Shown here one piece after another: positions 56,701 to 64,000 of a DNA stretch of 64,000 nucleotides. The notes below the pieces were generated by a model, which was given only the letters and a program-made list of their open reading frames with translations, ran no database searches and was not told the DNA's origin. Source of the stretch: Anisus vortex (taxonomy: Eukaryota > Mollusca > Gastropoda > Planorbidae). Numbering within the stretch: the first letter of the stretch is position 1; every line of letters starts with the position of its first letter. The DNA lies in assembly GCA_949126835.1 (NCBI GenBank), contig OX421497.1:42554226-42618225 (forward strand), given 5' to 3'. The position numbers and the translations under genes are program-made.

Positions 56701-59340
56701 TGAACTTGCCACTGTATATTTATAACTCTTTTATTCTTGTGTGTGTGTCTTTCCTATCAGGTTTACTTTAATTATTTACAAAACTGGATCTACATGCTTC
56801 AAAGTTTACCCCAGGCCTCACTAGGTATGAAGAGCGCATTGGAGGAGGAGTGGACCTTCACTAAATCTATATGTGCATTTATTGTAGGAGGGGAGGCCAC
56901 TGCTGCTAAGAAATTCAGGTAAAAAAAACAGGAACAAATGTCACATTCTTTTTTTATAAATGTTTTCGGTTTTATCTTTTTATTATTTGAAAAGGTTTCC
57001 AGATAGTTAGTGTTTACATTATAGCTCTGATAACCTTAAGAGTCTTTTTAGTTATCATTTAAAGATATTTTGCTACATTACTGCTGCACCATGTCAATGG
57101 GCACAATGAGAAGTCCTTTGCTGTTTGCACCTTTTAAGTGTCTGCTCCATCTACACTATGGAACAGCATCTGAGCAAAAAGAATCTAAAAGGCCATTTTC
57201 TTGAGCTAGTTTTTTTTAGAGTGCCTTACCCACCTCAGCGTAGTTGTAAAGAGAGGGCACTGATCAAGTTTAATGCAATGACAGGGAGAGATGCACAGCA
57301 TTAATGATCTTTATTATTATTTAAGGTCGTATGCTTGCTTGCCTTATCTTATGCTTTTTTCAACCACAACATTTGAAAACAGTTTTAGCATCAATAGCAT
57401 GAAATAGAAAGTCACGTGCTGTTCTATTGAACCCCTTGTGTGTTATAACATTTCATTTGATCGCTTGATGTTTATGTGGAACTTGTGTCTACGTGACATT
57501 TTAAATTTCATTTTTATTTTTAATCCTTCACTAGCAATGGCTTCTTTAATTGTTTTAAAAAAATTGACAAATAGCTCTATTGTTGATTCAGTATTTTATA
57601 AAACATAAAGCTCAGAGAAAAAAAAAACATATCGTTGAGCCTATATTCTAAAGTCGGTCATCACCTTTGACAGTTCCCTGGCCAGCAGTCTGCTCTACTC
57701 CATATCTGACTTTGTGGACAAGGGCATCGACGACAACACTCGGAATCTGTTTGACGAGGGACTGGACAATGAAGAAAACTCGGAAGAGTACGAGGATGAC
57801 GAGTACAGTGATGAAAATGAGAACATTGAGAACAAAAGTAGGTCGCAGAAGATGGCCGAAATGAAGTGAGTATTTTGTTCTCTTGTAAATGGTGAATTTA
57901 GATTTCTAGTATTTACTTTTTGATAGTTTCCCTAAAGCTCCACATTTTGTTGTTGGCTGTTTAAATTACATTTAGTTTTTGTGGTTTAGTTGTTTACATT
58001 TTTTAATTGCGTCTTTTCCTCGCCGTACAGGAGCAATGTTCAAGTAATCCTGCGTAACTTCAAGAATCTTTTCAACGAGGCCAGGGAGAGGTCGTCTAAG
58101 GCTCTTGGCTTTGCTAAGCTTCTAAGAAAAGTACGTAATCTCACGGTTTTTCTCACAAATAATTTGTTGATTTGGTCTGTGTGTCATGTATTTAAATATT
58201 CATCATTGGTCTCATATTTCATGCCATGTATACTTTGAGTATTGACAAATTGTTTGATTAGTTGAAATGAAATGGTTTGCCTTCTTTGACACTGCAGGAT
58301 CTAGAAGTGGCAGCTGACTATGATATATCTGTAACTACAAAGGAACTATTTACCAGGCTCAAAGAAACAAGACATGTCCAGGTAATATTGGCAACTTAAT
58401 GTTTAAATTAAATCTATTTAAACAGATCTATTTTGTTAAGGTTTTATTATTCTGATCAACTCTTTTAAATCTAAGCACTACCTTTTCAATTGTTTTTTTA
58501 AAGCCATAAAAAAATTTATACTCACACAATAGATAGAGACTCTAATAAATATAAAAAGGCTGTCATGGTACCTGCCTTGGGTTGGAGAAAGCAAAGGCAG
58601 ACTGGGCATTGTGCTGTCCACACAATCCCCTTGTATGTAGAGGCCACAATCAAACTCTGCTTCACCAACTCAGTGAACCAGAATGGTCTAACTACAAAAA
58701 AATAATTTTTAATGCTTATGTGGGCCAATTACAGTTTAAAAAAAGAATCATTGTTGCATATATATATATATATGTGCTGTATGGGACACAGCGGCCGAGT
58801 GGCAGCCTGTTGGCTGTGGTGGGTTTAAATACAGTGGAGGCTAGGATTTGATCCTGGTTCTGGAGGATGTTTCAGAGAATGCTCAGTTGTGCTAGTATGC
58901 CGTGGCCACAGAAACTTGTGATCCCTGCTTCACAGGCCCATGGATCAGATTGGTAAGATGGGGATACTTACTATACATGCTGTGCAGATGGCTAATGTGA
59001 ACTAACAATATCTTTTGTTCATCAGCTGTGTGCTCCGTTGAGTTCAGGGTACATGATGTTTGTGCCGGAGAAGATACTCAACAACAATCAGCTGGTCCTG
59101 CAGCTGCTGAATGTAACCTGTGGCAGGGAGGACAGGCCAGAGAAGTCCCTGGACCCCTGCAAGCACGCTGACCCCTCCGGCGTCACCCACCCAAACCTGC
59201 CCTCGAAGGACGACGGCTACCTGCTGATGATGAGGTGCGAGAGCGGGCAGGATCACATAAAGGAGTGCCCCAGGTGGACTGGATTCGTGAGGCACGTTGT
59301 GCCTACTGCTGAAACAGCCATAGCACTGTCTCATATTGAG
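50669..59340 (+). CDS. MAP3K4: MAP3K4 (MEKK4/MTK1) orthologue, N-terminal part, nine coding exons; gene continues beyond the window
   Basis: Model: join(50669..50742, 52673..54551, 55468..55743, 56338..56496, 56761..56918, 57674..57865, 58031..58130, 58298..58381, 59026..59340), 1079 residues in one frame, all introns GT-AG. The family is a MAP kinase kinase kinase upstream of p38/JNK, with a long regulatory N-terminal half and a C-terminal kinase domain. Diagnostic blocks are MSEQLW (about 276), LNLWLNIT (about 426), the VIHECLKLR, QRP and LSIRQL run across exons 3-4, LPQASLG, EEEWTFTK and the ARERSSKALGFAKLLRKDLE run in exons 7-8. These match the conserved regulatory region of animal MAP3K4. 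The first 250 residues are acidic and Ser-rich. The kinase domain is not present and must lie to the right of the minisatellite. Exon 1 is inferred from its donor, phase and composition; the other exons are strong. Confidence 0.92.
50743..52672 (+). other. MAP3K4 intron 1
   Basis: AT-rich, with an (ATT)n run at 50925-50944 and several AGGCCTA motifs. Acceptor TTTTTTCTACAATGCCTTACAG read in parts. No gene or TE recognised. Confidence 0.55.
52673..54551 (+). CDS. MAP3K4: MAP3K4 exon 2 (large regulatory exon)
   Basis: Residues 25-651. Acidic/Ser-rich start, a basic Lys/Arg/Glu segment (about 140-165), the YQWQEAMSEQLW block (about 271-282), the LNLWLNIT block and a long Ser/Asp-rich linker. It ends TTEK|GTGAGT in phase 0. 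The frame stays open for about 50 codons into the intron, which is not coding. Confidence 0.93.
54552..55467 (+). other. MAP3K4 intron 2
   Basis: AT-rich. GGTTCCAAAACAGGGGTCTG near 54758 resembles an hAT terminus, with no partner found. Confidence 0.5.
55468..55743 (+). CDS. MAP3K4: MAP3K4 exon 3
   Basis: Residues 652-743: a variable Ser/Glu-rich start, then the highly conserved LPSFRPTYLYIV and IQLDVIHECLKLRKDQRP. Acceptor ATTTCTCTAG, donor CAG|GTATGG. Confidence 0.94.
56338..56496 (+). CDS. MAP3K4: MAP3K4 exon 4
   Basis: Residues 744-796: LIRECKEVLKGATMVKQYYH and an acidic helix ending ILD. Acceptor CATTTGCCAG, donor GAT|GTAAGA. Confidence 0.94.
56512..56690 (-). mobile_element. LINE family A 3' end
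   Basis: In MAP3K4 intron 4. Complement of the tail (TATATTACAGACACCC), the UTR and the degenerate GLPEQTRK block (GTTTGTTCAGGTGACCCATT). Confidence 0.65.
56761..56918 (+). CDS. MAP3K4: MAP3K4 exon 5
   Basis: Residues 797-848 plus two bases of Ser849: YFNYLQNWIYMLQSLPQASL and EEEWTFTK, then GGEA. Acceptor TTCCTATCAG, donor TTCAG|GTAAAA. Confidence 0.95.
57674..57865 (+). CDS. MAP3K4: MAP3K4 exon 6, with acidic insert
   Basis: Rest of Ser849 to residue 912 plus two bases of Lys913. Starts SSLASSLLYSISDFVDKG, then a strongly acidic run (Glu, Asp, Asn from about 872 to 903). Acceptor CTTTGACAG, donor ATGAA|GTGAGT. Confidence 0.9.
58031..58130 (+). CDS. MAP3K4: MAP3K4 exon 7
   Basis: Rest of Lys913 to residue 946: FKNLFNEARERSSKALGFAK, among the most conserved stretches of the family. 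Acceptor CGCCGTACAG, donor AAA|GTACGT. Confidence 0.96.
58298..58381 (+). CDS. MAP3K4: MAP3K4 exon 8
   Basis: Residues 947-974, starting DLEVAADYD. Acceptor GACACTGCAG, donor CAG|GTAATA. Phase 0 at both ends. Confidence 0.93.
58563..58695 (+). mobile_element. tRNA-derived SINE fragment
   Basis: In MAP3K4 intron 8: GGTACCTGCCTTGGGTTGGA, GGGCATTGTGCTGTCCACAC and CTGCTTCACC, a degenerate core. A second copy follows within 100 bp. Confidence 0.65.
58783..58972 (+). mobile_element. tRNA-derived SINE
   Basis: Head GACACAGCGGCCGAGTGGCA (box-A-like) and GTGGGTTTAAATACAGTGG (decayed box B), then GTATGCCGTGGCCACAGAAA and the tail AAGATGGGGATACTTACT. The core is internally shortened. Confidence 0.75.
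59026..59340 (+). CDS. MAP3K4: MAP3K4 exon 9 (last exon in window)
   Basis: Residues 975-1079: SSGYMMFVPEKIL, NNQLVLQLLN and a Pro/Cys-containing linker, ending TAIALSHIE|GTAATT in phase 0. Higher GC than neighbouring exons. Acceptor TTTGTTCATCAG. Confidence 0.92.
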
Positions 59341-59744
59341 GTAATTTTTGTTTTTTTTAAATTACTTGATTCATAAATTTCTAAGCCACTGACTTTTTAG
59401 AATGTACATTTTAACCCTTCCATTCCCTGGTCTGTATATTTTTTTACCCGCCTAGCACATATATTTATCAAAAATTAATTTTAGTCAAAGACACATGCAT
59501 TGTGTCGAATGAATACAGTAAAAAAAAACAACTTTTTCACCTCAGTCTTGGGCAGACATTTTTTATCTGTAGAGGCAAAATTCCCGATTTTAAAATTAAA
59601 TGCATTGATAATATAATCTATAACATAATCATCTTTTTGTGTTTATTTTGTGCCAAACTTTTTGGTAGGAAGAAACAGTCTGTTCATACATGTGATATAC
59701 ACTTTAGAACAATAATTTTGTGTAAAATATGTTTAGATAAACAG

Positions 59745-62700
59745 ATAGACTGTATTGTGTTTAAAATATTCTACTTGAGAGCTAGACTGTATTGTGTTTA
59801 AAATATTCTACTTGAGAGCTAGTCTGTATTGTGTTTAAAATATTCTACTTGAGAGCTAGACTGTATTGTGTTTAAAATATTCTACTTGAGAGCTAGTCTG
59901 TATTGTGTTTAAAATATTCTACTTGAGAGCTAGACTGTATTGTGTTTAAAATATTCTACTTGAGAGCTAGACTGTATTGTGTTAAAAATATTCTACTTGA
60001 GAGCTAGACTGTATTGTGTTTAAAATATTCTACTTGAGAGCTAGACTGTATTGTGTTTAAAATATTCTACTTGAGAGCTGTATTGTGTTTAAAATATTCT
60101 ACTTGAGAGCTAGACTGTATTGTGTTTAAAATATTCTACTTGAGAGCTAGACTGTATTGTGTTTAAAATATTCTACTTGAGAGCTAGTCTGTATTGTGTT
60201 TAAAATATTCTACTTGAGAGCTAGACTGTATTGTGTTTAAAATATTCTACCTGAGAGCTAGTCCGTATTGTGTTTAAAATATTCTACTTGAGAGCTAGAC
60301 TGTATTGTGTTTAAAATATTCTACTTGAGAGCTAGACTGTATTGTGTTTAAAATATTCTACTTGAGAGCTAGACTGTATTGTGTTTAAAATATTCTACTT
60401 GAGAGCTGTATTGTGTTTAAAATATTCTACTTGAGAGCTAGACTGTATTGTGTTTAAAATATTCTACTTGAGAGCTAGACTGTATTGTGTTTAAAATATT
60501 CTACTTGAGAGCTGTATTGTGTTTAAAATATTCTACTCGAGAGCTAGACTGTATTGTGTTTAAAATATTCTACTTGAGAGCTGTATTGTGTTTAAAATAT
60601 TCTACTTGAGAGCTAGACTGTATTGTGTTTAAAATATTCTACTTGAGAGCTAGACTGTATTGTGTTTAAAATATTCTACTTGAGAGCTGTATTGTGTTTA
60701 AAATATTCTACTTGAGAGCTGTATTGTGTTTAAAATATTCTACTTGAGAGCTAGACTGTATTGTGTTTAAAATATTCTACTTGAGAGCTGTATTGTGTTT
60801 AAAATATTCTACTTGAGAGCTGTATTGTGTTTAAAATATTCTACTTGAGAGCTAGACTGTATTGTGTTTAAAATATTCTACTTGAGAGCTAGTCTGTATT
60901 GTGTTTAAAATATTCTACTTGAGAGCTAGACTGTATTGTGTTTAAAATATTCTACTTGAGAGCTAGTCTGTATTGTGTTAAAAATATTCTACTTGAGAGC
61001 TAGACTGTATTGTGTTTAAAATATTCTACTTGAGAACTGTATTGTGTTTAAAATATTCTACTTGAGAGCTAGACTGTATTGTGTTTAAAATATTCTACTT
61101 GAGAGCCAGACTGTATTGGGTTTAAAATATTCTACTTGAGAGCTAAACTGTATTGTGTTTAAAATATTCTACTCGAGAGCTAGACTGTATTGTGTTTAAA
61201 ATATTCTACTTGAGAGCTGTATTGTGTTTAAAATATTCTACTTGAGAGCTAGACTGTATTGTGTTTAAAATATTCTACTTGAGAGCTAGACTGTATTGTG
61301 TTTAAAATATTCTACTTGAGAGCTGTATTGTGTTTAAAATATTCTACTTGAGAGCTAGACTGTATTGTGTTTAAAATATTCTACTTGAGAGCTAGACTGT
61401 ATTGTGTTTAAAATATTCTACTTGAGAGCTGTATTGTGTTTAAAATATTCTACTTGAGAGCTAGACTGTATTGTGTTTAAAATATTCTACTTGAGAGCTA
61501 GACTGTATTGTGTTTAAAATATTCTACTTGAGAGCTAGTCTGTATTGTGTTTAAAATATTCTACTTGAGAGCTAGACTGTATTGTGTTTAAAATATTCTA
61601 CTTGAGAGCTAGTCTGTATTGTGTTTAAAATATTCTACTTGAGAGCTAAACTGTATTGTGTTTAAAATATTCTACTTGAGAGCTGTATTGTGTTTAAAAT
61701 ATTCTACTTGAGAGCTAGACTGTATTGTGTTTAAAATATTCTACTTGAGAGCTAAACTGTATTGTGTTTAAAATATTCTACTTGAGAGCTGTATTGTGTT
61801 TAAAATATTCTACTTGAGAGCTAGACTGTATTGTGTTTAAAATATTCTACTTGAGAGCTAGACTGTATTGTGTTTAAAATATTCTACTTGAGAGCTAGAC
61901 TGTATTGTGTTTAAAATATTCTACTTGAGAGCTGTATTGTGTTTAAAATATTCTACTCGAGAGCTAGACTGTATTGTGTTTAAAATATTCTACTTGAGAG
62001 CTGTATTGTGTTTAAAATATTCTACTCGAGAGCTAGACTGTATTGTGTTTAAAATATTCTACTTGAGAGCTGTATTGTGTTTAAAATATTCTACTTGAGA
62101 GCTAGACTGTATTGTGTTTAAAATATTCTACTTGAGAGCTAAACTGTATTGTGTTTAAAATATTCTACTTGAGAGCTAGTCTGTATTGTGTTTAAAATAT
62201 TCTACTTGAGAGCTGTATTGTGTTTAAAATATTCTACTCGAGAGCTAGACTGTATTGTGTTTAAAATATTCTACTTGAGAGCTAGACTGTATTGTGTTTA
62301 AAATATTCTACTTGAGAGCTGTATTGTGTTTAAAATATTCTACTTGAGAGCTAGTCTGTATTGTGTTTAAAATATTCTACTTGAGAGCTAGTCTGTATTG
62401 TGTTTAAAATATTCTACTTGAGAGCTAGACTGTATTGTGTTTAAAATATTCTACTTGAGAGCTAGACTGTATTGTGTTTAAAATATTCTACTTGAGAGCT
62501 AGACTGTATTGTGTTTAAAATATTCTACTTGAGAGCTGTATTGTGTTTAAAATATTCTACTTGAGAGCTAGACTGTATTGTGTTTAAAATATTCTACTTG
62601 AGAGCTAAACTGTATTGTGTTTAAAATATTCTACTTGAGAGCTGTATTGTGTTTAAAATATTCTACTCGAGAGCTAGACTGTATTGTATTTAAAATATTC

Positions 62701-64000
62701 TACTTGAGAGCTGTATTTTGTTTAAAATATTCTACTTGAGAGCTAGACTGTATTGTGTTTAAAATATTCTACTTGAGAGCTAGACTGTATTGTGTTTAAA
62801 ATATTCTACTTGAGAGCTGTATTGTGTTTAAAATATTCTACTTGAGAGCTAGACTGTATTGTGTTTAAAATATTCTACTTGAGAGCTAGACTGTATTGTG
62901 TTTAAAATATTCTACTTGAGAGCTGTATTGTGTTTAAAATATTCTACTCGAGAGCTAGACTGTATTGTGTTTAAAATATTCTACTTGAGAGCTGTATTGT
63001 GTTTAAAATATTCTACTCGAGAGCTAGACTGTATTGTGTTTAAAATATTCTACTTGAGAGCTGTATTGTGTTTAAAATATTCTACTTGAGAGCTGTATTG
63101 TGTTTAAAATATTCTACTCGAGAGCTAGACTGTATTGTGTTTAAAATATTCTACTTGAGAGCTGTATTGTGTTTAAAATATTCTACTCGAGAGCTAGACT
63201 GTATTGTGTTTAAAATATTCTACTTGAGAGCTGTATTGTGTTTAAAATATTCTACTTGAGAGCTAGACTGTATTGTGTTTAAAATATTCTACTTGAGAGC
63301 TAAACTGTATTGTGTTTAAAATATTCTACTTGAGAGCTAGTCTGTATTGTGTTTAAAATATTCTACTTGAGAGCTGTATTGTGTTTAAAATATTCTACTC
63401 GAGAGCTAGACTGTATTGTGTTTAAAATATTCTACTTGAGAGCTAGACTGTATAGTGTTTAAAATATTCTACTTGAGAGCTGTATTGTGTTTAAAATATT
63501 CTACTTGAGAGCTAGTCTGAATTGTGTTTAAAATATTCTACTTGAGAGCTAGTCTGTATTGTGTTTAAAATATTCTACTTGAGAGCTAGACTGTATTGTG
63601 TTTAAAATATTCTACTTGAGAGCTAGTCTGTATTGTGTTTAAAATATTCTACTTGAGAGCTAGACTGTATTGTGTTTAAAATATTCTACTTGAGAGCTGT
63701 ATTGTGTTTAAAATATTCTACTTGAGAGCTAGACTGTATTGTGTTTAAAATATTCTACTTGAGAGCTAGACTGTATTGTGTTTAAAATATTCTACTTGAG
63801 AGCTGTATTGTGTTTAAAATATTCTACTCGAGAGCTCGACTGTATTGTGTTTAAAATATTCTACTTGAGAGCTGTATTGTGTTTAAAATATTCTACTTGA
63901 GAGCTAGACTGTATTGTGTTTAAAATATTCTACTTGAGAGCTAGACTGTATTGTGTTTAAAATATTCTACTTGAGAGCTGTATTGTGTTTAAAAAATTCT
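59745..64000. repeat. Large 37/32-bp minisatellite in a MAP3K4 intron
   Basis: A continuous array to the window end, at least 4.25 kb and roughly 120 units. The 37-bp unit reads GCTAGACTGTATTGTGTTTA, then AAATATTCTACTTGAGA. A 32-bp form lacks AGACT. Variants include TAGTCTG, TAAACTG and ACTCGAGAG (a CTCGAG hexamer). The order of variants repeats at about 1161 bp: the pattern from 61907 recurs from 63068. The array is not coding. The small open frames in it are the unit translated. Confidence 0.97.

Noticed and set aside
59745..64000. Three identical 63-codon frames and a CRISPR-like look of the array
   Set aside because: The units are directly adjacent, with no unique spacers, in an animal intron. 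The frames are just the 37/32-bp unit read through.

Overview
The window is eukaryotic, from a metazoan. It has spliced genes with GT-AG introns, very long introns full of transposon debris, many minisatellites, and no bacterial-style operons. The short tRNA-headed repeat dispersed through it (about ten copies, with a conserved core reading GTGGCCAGCAC on one strand) and the LINE tails ending in a TAAGATAAG-type motif look like repeats I associate with heterobranch gastropod genomes. That placement is inference from memory. Nothing in the window names a species.

Layout: (1) 1-2750 is a decayed Ty3/Gypsy-type LTR element. Its internal part keeps only the integrase C-terminus joined to the last codons of RNase H, and it lies between two LTR copies in inverted orientation. 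(2) 5927-42728 (+) is a nine-exon short-chain dehydrogenase/reductase (SDR) gene encoding 281 residues. All junctions keep frame. Intron 1 is 24.3 kb and is filled with LINE, SINE, hAT and TA-flanked elements and minisatellites, one of which repeats the CRE palindrome TGACGTCA. (3) 35167-42324 (+) is a complete LTR retrotransposon inside the last intron of the SDR gene, starting 29 nt after the splice donor. It has 599-bp LTRs that look identical, a 4-bp target duplication ATAT and one open 1605-codon gag-pol. Its pol order is protease, integrase, reverse transcriptase, RNase H. Integrase before RT is the Ty1/copia order on Ty3/Gypsy-type domains, which is the hallmark of Gmr1-like elements. 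The Gag carries a SCAN-like capsid segment. (4) 42729-50668 is intergenic, with SINEs, LINE tails and an A/C-rich block of unknown origin. (5) 50669 to beyond the window end (+) is the N-terminal two thirds of a MAP3K4 (MEKK4/MTK1) orthologue: nine coding exons, 1079 residues. The kinase domain is not in the window. (6) 59745-64000 is a 37/32-bp minisatellite of at least 4.25 kb in the next MAP3K4 intron, running off the end.

The two host genes have no evident functional link. The most notable item is the intact Gmr1-like element with its SCAN-like Gag, together with its rearranged older relative at the left edge. All exon models come from reading splice signals and phase by eye. No alignment or database search was run.
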